A stretch of DNA of 64,000 nt, from the NCBI RefSeq assembly GCF_000731955.1, contig NZ_JNCK01000001.1:2418001-2482000 (forward strand), read 5' to 3'. The number at the start of each line of letters is the position of its first letter. Positions within the stretch are counted from its first letter, which is position 1. Shown here piece by piece: positions 1 through 7,114 of this stretch. The position numbers and the translations under genes were made by a program. The DNA comes from Halomonas zincidurans B6. Its GTDB lineage: Bacteria > Pseudomonadota > Gammaproteobacteria > Pseudomonadales > Halomonadaceae. A model generated the notes under the pieces. That model was not told where the DNA came from and did no database searches. It saw only the letters and a list, made by a program, of their open reading frames with translations.

Positions 1-2
1 CA

Positions 3-56
3 ACCGAAAGAATCGCTCAAGTTGACGAGATGAAGGGACTGCCGTTCTCAGCTTAA
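3..56 (+). CDS. 3' end of an unidentified gene cut by the window edge
   Basis: Frame 3 is open from the first base to a TAA at 54-56 and encodes a tail reading TERIAQVDEMKGLPFSA. The other two forward frames hit stops at 23-25 and 31-33. Seventeen residues are too few to name a family. The gene would lie upstream of lgt on the same strand and so probably belongs to the same metal-island transcription unit. It could also be chance open sequence. Confidence 0.35.
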   Translation, partial: TERIAQVDEMKGLPFSA

Positions 57-83
57 ATAACGTCACTCAGGATAGATTATTCC

Positions 84-191
84 ATGCTCGTCAAAATCAT
101 TCCTGAGCTAGGACTCTTTGCGTTGATCGTGGCATTCTACGCTAACCAACAAGACAGAGGAAAGACAAATGCTGCAATACCCCACCATTGA
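84..191 (+). CDS. possible 35-aa membrane peptide overlapping the lgt start
   Basis: ATG at 84 opens a 35-codon frame (starts MLVKIIPELGLF) that ends at TGA 189-191, 21 bases inside lgt in another frame. Residues about 6-20 are hydrophobic, so it could be a single-span peptide. The lgt ribosome-binding site lies inside it, so its translation could couple to lgt. I recognise no family and no strong ribosome-binding site for it, so it may be a chance frame. Confidence 0.25.
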   Translation: MLVKIIPELGLFALIVAFYANQQDRGKTNAAIPHH

Positions 192-981
192 TCCTGTGGC
201 TATCGCCATCGGGCCGATTAAAGTCTATTGGTATGGGCTGATGTATGTGATCGGGCTGGCTGCCGCCTGGTGGCTTGGGCGTCGGCGTGCCCACCGTATA
301 GGCTTGAGTCACGATGACGTAGGCGATCTCATTTTTTATGGTGCTGTCGGCATCATAGTGGGAGGACGCGTTGGCTACGCCTTGGTGTATGGGTTCGATC
401 AGCTACTTGCCAACCCTTTATGGTTATTCAAGATATGGGAAGGAGGAATGAGCTTCCATGGCGGGCTCATCGGGGTACTTGTTGCCGCCTTACTGTTTGC
501 TCGAAAGCACCAATTGGCCTTTTTCCAGCTTACTGATTTCATAGCTCCATTAGTGCCAATCGGCCTAGGGGCCGGACGTATCGGAAACTTCATCAACCAT
601 GAACTGCCTGGACGCGTCAGTGACGTCCCCTGGGCTATGGTGTACCCATCAATGATGGGGTTTGGACCAGAGCCGCGTCATCCTTCATCGCTTTATGAGT
701 TCGCCTTAGAGGGCGTTGTCATGTTTGTTGTGTTGTGGTGGTTCTCGAGCCGTTCGCATCAACGCGGCATGACATCCGGTCTGTTCCTGGTGCTCTATGG
801 TAGCTTCCGCTTTGCTGTGGAGTTCGTACGTCGGCCCGATCCTCAATTAGGTTTTATCGCCTTTGATTGGATGACCATGGGACAGCTACTGAGCCTGCCC
901 ATGATTCTTGCAGGCCTGGTACTAATGGCTTGGGCTAGGCGTCGGCCGTTTGGTAGCGAGAACAGGACAGTATCTTCATGA
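169..981 (+). CDS. lgt: prolipoprotein diacylglyceryl transferase (Lgt)
   Basis: Lgt transfers the diacylglyceryl group of phosphatidylglycerol to the lipobox cysteine of prolipoproteins in the inner membrane. The 270-aa product has the usual length and about seven hydrophobic segments. It shows the family hallmarks: HGGLIG at residues 97-102, the Lgt signature GRIGNFINHE with a following GR at about 136-149, HPSSLYE at 171-177 and the late FRFAVEFVRRPD segment carrying the essential arginine. AGAGGAAAG sits 6-14 bases before the ATG. The gene lies in an AT-richer accessory block next to redox and copper genes, not in the usual thyA-lgt housekeeping setting, so it is probably an extra, horizontally acquired copy serving island-encoded lipoproteins. 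The family call is firm; the second-copy idea is inference. Confidence 0.93.
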   Translation: MLQYPTIDPVAIAIGPIKVYWYGLMYVIGLAAAWWLGRRRAHRIGLSHDDVGDLIFYGAVGIIVGGRVGYALVYGFDQLLANPLWLFKIWEGGMSFHGGLIGVLVAALLFARKHQLAFFQLTDFIAPLVPIGLGAGRIGNFINHELPGRVSDVPWAMVYPSMMGFGPEPRHPSSLYEFALEGVVMFVVLWWFSSRSHQRGMTSGLFLVLYGSFRFAVEFVRRPDPQLGFIAFDWMTMGQLLSLPMILAGLVLMAWARRRPFGSENRTVSS

Positions 982-1044
982 TAAGTAACTATTCAAATGG
1001 TTTCGAGCAAGCATCGCCAATCAGCTGATTTATCTTGCATAGCG

Positions 1045-1069
1045 TCTCGAGACATATAGTGTCCCGAGA
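1045..1069. repeat. inverted repeat upstream of the redoxin operon
   Basis: Two 10-base arms (1045-1054 and 1060-1069) match at 9 of 10 positions around a 5-base centre, TATAG. It lies 73 bases before the redoxin ATG in the lgt-redoxin gap. No T-run follows, so it fits an operator or mRNA hairpin better than an intrinsic terminator. The binding protein is unknown. Confidence 0.4.
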
Positions 1070-1141
1070 CATATCACGCCATTCGGTGACATGGCCATCA
1101 GCGACATAAACACCGGCAAAGCCTACGAGAGGAATTATTTT

Positions 1142-1750
1142 ATGAATATTAAGAAAACCGGCATATGGTCAGGAATAATCGTGGCAGTCATAGGCTTATT
1201 CGTGTTCATTGCCAGCAACGATAACAAATCATCACCGCAGGCCGCATCAAAGGCCTCGCAGGGTTCAATGGCTCCCGACTTTGATTTGCCTTCGTCTGAC
1301 GGCAAACGAGTCACGCTATCAAGTTTTAGAGGTAAACAAAACGTGCTTATCTATTTCCACGAAGGGTTGTCATGTGACGCTTGCATGCAGCAAATGCCGG
1401 AGCTGGATAAGTACCTGTCTGACTTCAATAAAATGGATGTCAAATTGCTTTACGTCGCACTGGACTCACCAGAAGCAATGAGCAAAGCCAGTTCGCGTTA
1501 CGGTTTGAAGTCACCTGTCTTGTCATACCAAGACGCCCAAACCGAGCAAGACTATGACCTCTTGCCCTATAGCATGGGTATGGGCCGGCGTGCCGGGCAT
1601 ACATTCGTGTTAGTCGGCAAGGATGGCAAGATTCTGTGGCGCAAAGACTACTGGCCGAGCGTTGGCATGAGCGTGCCTGGCGGCAGGATGTTTGTGCCTG
1701 GTTCAGAAATCCTGTCTGAGGTCCAAAAAGTGCTGGGAGGTAGCTCATAG
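1142..1750 (+). CDS. membrane-anchored redoxin (AhpC/TSA, TlpA-like thioredoxin fold)
   Basis: The 202-aa protein starts with an uncleaved-looking signal anchor (residues about 7-25) followed by a Ser/Ala/Lys-rich linker and a peroxiredoxin/TlpA-type thioredoxin fold. Hallmarks are APDFDLPSSDGK for the first strand, a CDAC active-site CxxC near residue 78, and a later AGHTFVLVGKDGKILWRKDYW segment. It should act in the periplasm as a disulfide reductant or peroxidase. I chose ATG 1142 rather than ATG 1091 because GAGAGGAA lies just upstream of it and the anchor then begins at the N terminus. It is the first gene of a tightly packed redox operon: its stop overlaps the next start by one base, suggesting that the CcdA-like protein downstream feeds it electrons. 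Confidence 0.82.
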   Translation: MNIKKTGIWSGIIVAVIGLFVFIASNDNKSSPQAASKASQGSMAPDFDLPSSDGKRVTLSSFRGKQNVLIYFHEGLSCDACMQQMPELDKYLSDFNKMDVKLLYVALDSPEAMSKASSRYGLKSPVLSYQDAQTEQDYDLLPYSMGMGRRAGHTFVLVGKDGKILWRKDYWPSVGMSVPGGRMFVPGSEILSEVQKVLGGSS

Positions 1751-2643
1751 TGGACGCCGGCAGTGCTTCAGCGCTTTTAACCAGCGCATCGTTAATTGTC
1801 GCCTTTTTCGGCGGTGCTATCATGCTGTTCGCGCCGTGCTGCATCACGCTGATGCTGCCGGCTTATCTGGGTACGGTGTTCAAATCGCGCTCCAAGGTGA
1901 TTTTCTTGACATCGGTATTCGCGCTGGGGGTTGCCTCGATCATTCTGCCTATCGTGCTGGGAGCCCGTTTCCTGACCTCCTTTTTGTCGGCGTTCCACCC
2001 CTATGTCTTTGCGACCGGCGCTTTGTTGATGATCGGCGTCGGGGTCATGACCTTGTACGGTAAAAGACTCAAAATGCCGTTCGTCAGCCGGTTGCAGTCA
2101 CCGAGGGTGACCAACGCCGCGTCTGCTTATGCGCTGGGAGTCGTGTCAGGCATTTCCAGTGCCTGCTGCGCGCCGGTGGTGCTGGGTGCCTTGACGCTGG
2201 CTGCCATTTCGCCGACTCTTCTGCAGGCCGGTGCCGTCGGTTTGGCCTATACCTTTGGCATCGTTTTCCCGCTGTTCGTGCTCGGCCTATTTTACAAGCA
2301 AGGCCTGTGGCGTAAGAGCCAGAAACTGCAAAAGAGCCAGGTTCGGCTTGGCAGCCTGACGGTTCCGCTCTCCAACTTTCTGTCGTTCATTGTATTTACA
2401 TTGGCCGGTGTTTCTTTCCTGATCTTGTCGTTACTGGGATGGAATACGGCGAGTTCGTTTTCTTCGGAGTTTTCTATCAAACTCAAGAGCTGGGTGGACG
2501 TTCTTGCTGGGGCTGTTGAAAAAGTACCGTTTGGCGAGGCGCTTTTCGGGTTGCTGCTCATTGCGCTGCTTGTATTTTTGGTTCGTTTGGTTCGAAGGGA
2601 GCTGAAACAGCCCGATGACGACGAGAGCGGAAAACATGTATGA
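1750..2643 (+). CDS. CcdA/DsbD-type transmembrane thiol-electron carrier
   Basis: This 297-aa polytopic protein has at least seven hydrophobic helices and the family's two cysteine-bearing membrane motifs: APCCITLMLPAYLG near residues 28-41 and SSACCAPVVLG near 137-147. CcdA and the membrane domain of DsbD use such a cysteine pair to pass reducing equivalents from cytoplasmic thioredoxin to periplasmic thiol proteins. Each motif here has adjacent cysteines (CC) instead of single ones, which is unusual. The start is GTG at 1750, overlapping the redoxin stop by one base, and the end overlaps the following flavoprotein by eight bases. The redoxin upstream is the likely periplasmic partner; the flavoprotein and glutaredoxin-like protein downstream are the likely cytoplasmic electron source. 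Confidence 0.82.
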   Translation: MDAGSASALLTSASLIVAFFGGAIMLFAPCCITLMLPAYLGTVFKSRSKVIFLTSVFALGVASIILPIVLGARFLTSFLSAFHPYVFATGALLMIGVGVMTLYGKRLKMPFVSRLQSPRVTNAASAYALGVVSGISSACCAPVVLGALTLAAISPTLLQAGAVGLAYTFGIVFPLFVLGLFYKQGLWRKSQKLQKSQVRLGSLTVPLSNFLSFIVFTLAGVSFLILSLLGWNTASSFSSEFSIKLKSWVDVLAGAVEKVPFGEALFGLLLIALLVFLVRLVRRELKQPDDDESGKHV

Positions 2644-3553
2644 CATGGCAGTAATCGGCGGCGGCCCAGCCGGCATGATAGCGGCAACGACCGCGGCGCG
2701 GCGCGGCCTGAAAGTGTTGCTGGCCGCCGATTCGTTACAAGGTCAGCTGGGAAAAATCGACCAAATTGAAAACTGGCCCGGAGAAACGCGCGTAACCGGC
2801 AGCCAGCTGGCAGCGAGCTTCGCAAAACAAATAACGGAACCTGGAAATTCTATAGATTGCCGGAAATCAACCGTAGCCGGAATACGGAGGGCAGGCCAGC
2901 TGCTAAAGATTACGTTCGCTGGCGGGGATACGGTTACAGCTAGAACTGCCATCATAGCGACGGGAGTCCGGCATGGAACACTAGGTCTGCCGGGCGAAAA
3001 GGAGCTTTCAAGCAAAGGTGTCTCGTACTGCGTGACCTGTGATGGTCCGTATTTCAAAGGTAAAAAGGTGGCGGTCATCGGCAGGCCGGAGCAGGCTTTG
3101 GCCATGGCGGAGCAACTGTCCCGCATCGGTGCCTACGCCTATCTTCTGCAGTCGCGGCCGGTTCAGCCAGCCTTCAGTTATGATAGGGTTACTTTGCTGC
3201 CAAAAGGTTGGCCAGTCGAAATTATCGGCGATCAAAAGGTTGCTGCTCTCAGATATCATGGTGATCACTCTAATAATATGACTGAAGAACTGCCGGTCAG
3301 CGGCGTTTTCATAGCTGCTGAGCGTATGCCCAATACCCAATTCACGGATGGCATACTAGACTTGGACGAAGATGGTTACATTAGTGTTGACTGCCGGACT
3401 ATGGCCGCGTCCGTGCCCGGCGTATACGCCGCCGGTGACGTTACGAGCGGACCGCACAAACAGATTACGACGGCCGTCGGGGACGGAGTCAAAGCCGCCC
3501 TTTCAGCCGCGCAGTATATTGATACGCAACTTAAACGGGAGATTAAATCATGA
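2636..3553 (+). CDS. thioredoxin reductase-like FAD/NAD(P) oxidoreductase
   Basis: The product (305 aa from ATG 2636) has the two-dinucleotide-domain TrxB layout: an FAD-binding GGGPAGMIAA near the N terminus, the redox pair CVTC in SYCVTCDGPYF, a second nucleotide-binding stretch KKVAVIGRPEQAL (a departure from the usual GxGxxA motif), and a C-terminal VPGVYAAGDV FAD motif. It probably reduces a small thiol protein in the cytoplasm with NAD(P)H. An upstream in-frame ATG at 2615 lies inside the previous gene. I prefer 2636, which overlaps the CcdA-like stop (ATGTATGA) and puts the Rossmann motif at the N terminus. The altered GxGRPEQ nucleotide motif may mean unusual cofactor preference. Its physiological substrate is inferred from the operon: the glutaredoxin-like protein encoded immediately downstream. 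Confidence 0.85.
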   Translation: MYDMAVIGGGPAGMIAATTAARRGLKVLLAADSLQGQLGKIDQIENWPGETRVTGSQLAASFAKQITEPGNSIDCRKSTVAGIRRAGQLLKITFAGGDTVTARTAIIATGVRHGTLGLPGEKELSSKGVSYCVTCDGPYFKGKKVAVIGRPEQALAMAEQLSRIGAYAYLLQSRPVQPAFSYDRVTLLPKGWPVEIIGDQKVAALRYHGDHSNNMTEELPVSGVFIAAERMPNTQFTDGILDLDEDGYISVDCRTMAASVPGVYAAGDVTSGPHKQITTAVGDGVKAALSAAQYIDTQLKREIKS

Positions 3554-3801
3554 TTATAACTTTAGTAAGCCCGCCTGACTGCCAGAATTGTGCCGAGCTG
3601 CAGGCTGAGATCGATGAGTTAAAAAATAGATATTCGGCACTCGAGGTGGCGCATATTGACGCCTTATCGCCGGAGGGTGAAAAACTGGTACTGCAACACG
3701 GTATCCTGGCAAGTCCGGGCGTGCTTGTTGACGGCCAGTTTTTTGGCATGGGGGCTATTTCAATAGAGAAACTCGAATCACATATCATGACAGGCAGTTG
3801 A
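3550..3801 (+). CDS. glutaredoxin/thioredoxin-like small protein
   Basis: An 83-aa soluble protein of glutaredoxin size. It has a beta strand followed by the CxxC motif CQNC at residues 11-14, a cis-Pro-like segment GILASPGVLVDGQFFGMG near 51-67, and no signal peptide. It is likely a cytoplasmic thiol carrier reduced by the flavoprotein encoded just upstream and handing electrons to the CcdA-like membrane protein. The start ATG overlaps the flavoprotein stop in an ATGA, so translation is coupled. It ends the four-gene redox operon; the next sequence downstream is a decayed IS3 fragment. Confidence 0.8.
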   Translation: MIITLVSPPDCQNCAELQAEIDELKNRYSALEVAHIDALSPEGEKLVLQHGILASPGVLVDGQFFGMGAISIEKLESHIMTGS

Positions 3802-4136
3802 TGCCTGACGACCCCCACGAGCCTTGTGCTACCCATCGCCCAAGGTCTATCTTTTGATCGCTTTCTGGCTGGAGGACCTCACGACGCTGTGCCAGAATGC
3901 GCCCGGCTGTGCCGCTGCTTGGGGTAACGTGGCGAAGGGCGCCATGGCGGTGCTTGTATTGTACCATTCAGTAAACTCCCCGACCCACGCTTGCGTCTAG
4001 GCCAGGGTGCAACGCCGTCGACGGTAAAGCCCGGCCGGTACTTCAGTATCTTGAACAACGTGACCTTCGAAGCCATTGGCCTGCCGGCACCGACCGCATC
4101 CCGCTTGCTAGTGCCAATTTCGACAACATATTTCAA
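3785..4136 (-). pseudogene. decayed IS3-family transposase OrfB, C-terminal part
   Basis: On the minus strand two frames together give the end of an IS3-family DDE transposase. The first reads LFKILKYRPGF, equivalent to the usual SLFKTLKYRP. The second reads EWYN- or VQYKHRHGALRHVTPS followed by ILAQRREVLQ, equivalent to the conserved WYNxEHRHxxLxFVTPxQRHxG tail. At least one frameshift separates them and the N-terminal half with most of the catalytic core is missing, so it is non-functional. It overlaps the tail of the redox operon. It marks past transposition in this block. Confidence 0.78.
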
Positions 4137-4213
4137 ATTTAATCAGCAGCTTACGCTCCTTTGTCGAGCCCAATGGAAGATAAAAGCCGAGGCAAAAAAG
4201 CCTCTCAAACCCC

Positions 4214-4244
4214 TTGACTCTAAAGCCTACTTTAAGGATATGCT
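4214..4244 (+). promoter_or_regulatory. orphan MerR-type metal-responsive promoter
   Basis: A -35 TTGACT (4214-4219) and a -10 TATGCT (4239-4244) are separated by 19 bases, the over-long spacer typical of promoters activated by MerR-family regulators. The spacer carries an imperfect dyad, CTCTAAAG ... CTTTAAGG, as in PbrR/CadR/ZntR operators. No merR-type gene and no intact metal-transport gene adjoins it, so the promoter appears to be left over from a deleted metal-resistance unit, or it may drive the Met-rich protein gene 355 bases downstream. Confidence 0.5.
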
Positions 4245-4344
4245 TCGAGCAAGACTACCGGCCCCGCCTAGCCCGAACGTTGCATCAGGTGCCGTGATGA
4301 TCGCGCAGATAATGGGTTTCACAGAGGTTTTTCCGATTGAGCGC

Positions 4345-4440
4345 CGTACCGCGGTATACGATCGAGTAAGGAAAATTGTCTATGGAATCAAAGAGCAAGC
4401 GAGGGCGCGAGCGACCAGCTGCAATATCCGGGCTACCAAA
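4345..4440 (-). pseudogene. possible ParE/RelE-type toxin remnant
   Basis: The minus strand reads RPRLLFDSIDNFPYSIVYR, which resembles the C-terminal strand block of ParE/RelE toxins (a basic stretch, then FPYSIVYR). The residues before and after are not toxin-like and no antitoxin is seen, so only a fragment could remain. This is pattern recognition over about 20 residues and could be coincidence. Confidence 0.28.
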
Positions 4441-4598
4441 CGCAGGAGATAATACGTTGACCTGCAGGCAGGGCTTGGGTTCTAGGCTAAGGGTGTAGTG
4501 CTTGATATTGTAGTGCTTGATATAGTGAAAGCCTTTTCGGGGCGGCGCACTACTCCCTGGTGAAGGAAAAGGCCAAACCAAGCAGCGAGGGGTTTGTC

Positions 4599-4835
4599 AT
4601 GCGAAAGATGCGCAATATAGTACTCACAGCCACAGTGATGACCGTTAGCACCTTTGGGGCTAGTTCACTCTTCGCGCAGGAAAATGTGCAGAACGAGGAA
4701 GGCCAGCAAGGCAACATGATGCAAGAAGGTGGTGGCATGCAAGGCAACATGATGGGCATGATGAAGCAAATGAATTCCATGATGGAGAAATGTAACGACA
4801 TGATGGAAAAACAGAAAAACGACACTAGCGCCTGA
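4599..4835 (+). CDS. small secreted Met-rich protein, putative copper-binding
   Basis: The 78-aa product starts MRKMRNIVLTATVMTV, a Sec signal peptide ending near SLFAQ (about residue 24). The mature part is unusually rich in methionine (repeated GNMM, GMMK and SMMEK units) with Gln/Glu and one Cys. Met clusters of this kind bind Cu(I) in periplasmic copper proteins, so a copper-sponge or copper-carrier role is plausible. I recognise no named family. An in-frame ATG at 4560 would add 13 residues before the signal peptide; 4599 is better because GCGAGGGG precedes it and the signal sequence is then N-terminal. The setting between a metal-type promoter, a DUF411 gene and copCD supports a copper role. 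Confidence 0.7.
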   Translation: MRKMRNIVLTATVMTVSTFGASSLFAQENVQNEEGQQGNMMQEGGGMQGNMMGMMKQMNSMMEKCNDMMEKQKNDTSA

Positions 4836-5175
4836 TTGGGCTGGCTGCTCTGTGGCTTCGCCTCGGGGCAGCCTGCTTCTAGATATCACAGTGGGGGCAT
4901 AATGCATGAAAAATATTGCTATGCTCCGTTATCTACCTTATCTGCTTGTTCGCTCCAAGAAACCGACACAGAGTTGCGAATACGGGCGAGCTACGCACTG
5001 GCACAATCGCAACGGACAATATCGCAACGGACAATAGAGAAGCCACCACTAGCATTAGTGAAAGACCCAAAAGTTTTGCTCAATGGTATTTTAGACAAGC
5101 TGCAACACTATATTTATATCCAGCTTGCTATATAAGCAGAGCTGGATAAATATTAATTTGCTAGAGAGACGATCA
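4836..5175 (+). other. 340-base gap with no convincing gene
   Basis: Three overlapping frames are open here, but none shows a family feature. The best start is ATG 4906 (43 codons, starts MKNIAMLRYLPYLLV, preceded by GTGGGGG). It looks like the start of a signal peptide that runs into non-hydrophobic sequence, so it may be a frameshifted lipoprotein gene. A 14-base unit, CGCAACGGACAATA, is repeated in tandem near 5010-5035. Arms CCAGC (5120-5124) and GCTGG (5141-5145) flank an AT-rich TATATAAG just before the DUF411 gene and may mark its promoter. Confidence 0.3.
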
Positions 5176-5622
5176 ATGAAACACGTCAAGACGATAGCCT
5201 TCACTGCCCTGCTGATGCTCCTGTTCCCCTTGTCAGGTCTCGCTGCAGTAACGCAGGCTACCCTCTACAAGAGCCCGAACTGCGGATGCTGTGCCGCGTA
5301 TGCCGATTATCTAGAGAAAAATGGTTTTGATGTCGAAGTGATCGATACCAATGACTTGGCAGAGATCAAGGCAGAGTACAACATTCCTGAAAAGCTTTAC
5401 GGCTGCCACTCTACGCTGATCGATAACTACGTCTTCGAAGGCCATATCAATGTCGAAAGCATCAAGCAGGTGTTGGCAGAAAAACCGTCTATCAAAGGCT
5501 TGAGTGTACCCGGCATGCCTCTTGGGGCACCGGGCATGGGAGGCGAAAAACAAGGCCCTATCGAAGTCTATACCTTATCATTTCAACCTACCAATTCACC
5601 TGAAGTTTACGCCACTTATTAA
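5176..5622 (+). CDS. DUF411 periplasmic metal-binding protein
   Basis: This 148-aa protein has a Sec signal peptide (MKHVKTIAFTALLMLL ... GLAAV) and the DUF411 core. The core comprises the CGCC metal or thiol motif in SPNCGCCAAYADYLEKNGF, then the YGCHSTLIDNYVFEGH segment that adds another Cys and His residues, then the GLSVPGMPLGAPGM loop. Family members sit beside copper and other metal-resistance genes and are thought to bind metal in the periplasm; the precise function is not established. ATG 5176 is preferred over 5125 because GAGAGAC precedes it and it begins the signal peptide. The tail, which reads PIEVYTLSFQPTNSP, is normal for the family. Confidence 0.85.
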   Translation: MKHVKTIAFTALLMLLFPLSGLAAVTQATLYKSPNCGCCAAYADYLEKNGFDVEVIDTNDLAEIKAEYNIPEKLYGCHSTLIDNYVFEGHINVESIKQVLAEKPSIKGLSVPGMPLGAPGMGGEKQGPIEVYTLSFQPTNSPEVYATY

Positions 5623-5675
5623 TATCGGCATCGGTAGTTGCTGCCACTTCCCCTTAAGCGGGCCGTAGCCATCGT

Positions 5676-5858
5676 GTGCCTGATAGCGGCGGCATGGCCG
5701 GAGCCAAGCTTGACACTGTGGCGATTCCGACGACGTTACTGATCGATCCCCATGGTGAAGATATCGGGCGCCTGGTGGTCGCCACTAGGTGGGATAGCCC
5801 CGAAATGGCCGATTTTCTCAAAGAAGTTATTGAACTTTCAAAAGAGGTATCACTATGA
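5676..5858 (+). pseudogene. truncated TlpA/thioredoxin-like fragment
   Basis: From a GTG at 5676 the 60 residues match only the C-terminal third of a TlpA-type thioredoxin: AIPTTLLIDPHGEDIGRLVV carries the cis-Pro and the last strands, followed by the WDSPEMADFLKE helix. The signal peptide, CxxC active site and first half of the fold are absent, and the sequence immediately upstream does not supply them. A working protein is therefore unlikely. It may still be translated, because its stop overlaps the next start in an ATGA. Confidence 0.65.
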
Positions 5859-6175
5859 GCTGCTGTGGTGGCAACAAGCCTAATCAAGGTCAAGAAAAAT
5901 CTGGATTCAAAAGCCTGGTATCAGGCCCGCGCCGCTTATGGATCCTGGGTGCCGTAATCGTGGCTGGCGGTCTCGCCATGGGTTGGGACCAATTAGTCAT
6001 ACTCGGCATGGCCCCTATTCTGCTGGCACTATTGCCATGTCTGCTCATGTGCGGCGTAATGTGCCTGACGAAATGCAAGAAGGACAAGAAAGGCGAGTCT
6101 GCCAGCCAGAGTGAGACGGCAGCACAGCAGGCCCACGCTGACATGTCCCCCACTACTACTAAGAAAACATTCTAG
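5855..6175 (+). CDS. small Cys-rich membrane protein of unknown function
   Basis: The 106-aa protein begins MSCCGGNKPNQ, a CC pair that could bind metal. It has a hydrophobic stretch at about residues 29-48 and another at about 49-75 whose end carries PCLLMCGVMCLTKCKK, giving four cysteines at the membrane face, and then a charged, Ser/Gln-rich cytoplasmic tail. I do not recognise a named family, though small proteins like this are common beside copper and silver resistance genes. The start overlaps the stop of the truncated TlpA-like frame. A metal-handling role is inference from cysteine placement and neighbours. Confidence 0.6.
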   Translation: MSCCGGNKPNQGQEKSGFKSLVSGPRRLWILGAVIVAGGLAMGWDQLVILGMAPILLALLPCLLMCGVMCLTKCKKDKKGESASQSETAAQQAHADMSPTTTKKTF

Positions 6176-6189
6176 CCCGAATATTGCCC

Positions 6190-6623
6190 CCGTACCGTGC
6201 CGTTCATCCCGGCACCCGCTTGCAGGTCAGCTTCCGGAAGAGCCACTGCTGCTCCTTGATGCGGTTCTCCATATCGCCGCGCGGGTAGTAACGACTGGCC
6301 CGCTGTTCGAAGCGACACAGCGTCGACTGGCTGGCCAGCACGCCGTCGGTATCGACCGCGGTCTGCAAAGCGATATCACGGCGCAGATGATCGTTGAGGT
6401 CTTCGTGGCCCAGCACCAGGCTGAAGAAGACGCGCTGCCGGAGCGTGGTCTCCGCCCGGTGCCGGCAGGGCGAGAGGCACGGGCGTCATCGCGACGGGCG
6501 ATCCTGCTGGCGGAGCAGGAACACACCTTTCTTGGAGGTGAACTCACCGCTGTCGAAACGAGCAGTGACATGGCGGCCTTTGCAGCGTGGAAACGAGGCG
6601 GTGGGCGTGGTACATTTCGTCAT
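6190..6623 (-). pseudogene. IS1380-family transposase remnant with an internal deletion
   Basis: Read on the minus strand from 6623 the frame begins MTKCTTPTASFPRCKGRHV, continues to FTSKKGVFLLRQQD (equivalent to the family's LTSDAGLLLLRQ), hits a stop, and resumes as LGHEDLNDHLRRDIALQ, SQSTLCRFEQ and then MENRIKEQQWLF. LGxEDLNDH and ENRIKEQQ are IS1380-family landmarks that are normally some 200 residues or more apart. Here they are about 40 apart, so the DDE core has been deleted. The element is dead. It fills most of the 548-base gap between the Cys-rich protein and copC. Confidence 0.8.
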
Positions 6624-6723
6624 AGCGGCTGTGGTCGGTGATTCTTGGTTAGGCTCTTGAATCATAACCGATTTTCAGCCGCTTTTTCATATCTGAGGAA
6701 ATATCCGGGATGAGATCTATCCG

Positions 6724-7086
6724 ATGAATGTAAAAACAGCCCTGGCCATCGGCCTTATACCAAGCACTCTTCTCATGGGTGCTTCCCTTGCTCAAGCGCA
6801 CTCGGCGTTGAAAAGCTTTTCACCCGCGAATGGCGCCACGATCACCGAGGAGCCAGCCAAGCTCGAACTGCAGTTCACATCTCCCCTCCTTCTTACATAT
6901 GTCGCCCTGACGCCGCAGGGTCAAGAGTCCTTGTCGCTCGAGGTACCCGAGCGCCAGTTACAAGCCGACTATGCACTGCCGTTACCAGCACTCGAGCCTA
7001 ACCACTACAGCGTCGAATGGCGCTCGATGTCCAAAGATGGCCATAACATGAAAGGAAACTTCGAGTTCAACTTAAAGAAGCAATGA
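6724..7086 (+). CDS. copC: periplasmic copper-resistance protein CopC
   Basis: A 120-aa protein with a Sec signal peptide ending in LAQAHSALKS. After cleavage the histidine of AH becomes the amino-terminal copper ligand, as in CopC/YobA proteins. The mature part is the beta-barrel CopC domain: ANGATITEEPAKLELQF, then a C-terminal WRSMSKDGHNMKGNFEF block that supplies the conserved Asp and His of the Cu(II) site. CopC binds copper in the periplasm and is thought to pass it to CopD. copD follows 28 bases downstream, so the two are co-transcribed. The ribosome-binding site is weak. Confidence 0.9.
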   Translation: MNVKTALAIGLIPSTLLMGASLAQAHSALKSFSPANGATITEEPAKLELQFTSPLLLTYVALTPQGQESLSLEVPERQLQADYALPLPALEPNHYSVEWRSMSKDGHNMKGNFEFNLKKQ

Positions 7087-7114
7087 CCACAAGGGTGAAG
7101 CCAAGGAGAGACCT

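Noticed and set aside
3991..4452. 153-aa plus-strand frame (MRLGQGATPSTVKPG)
   Set aside because: It is antisense to the IS3 transposase remnant and runs across the MerR-type promoter; no domain or ribosome-binding site supports it.
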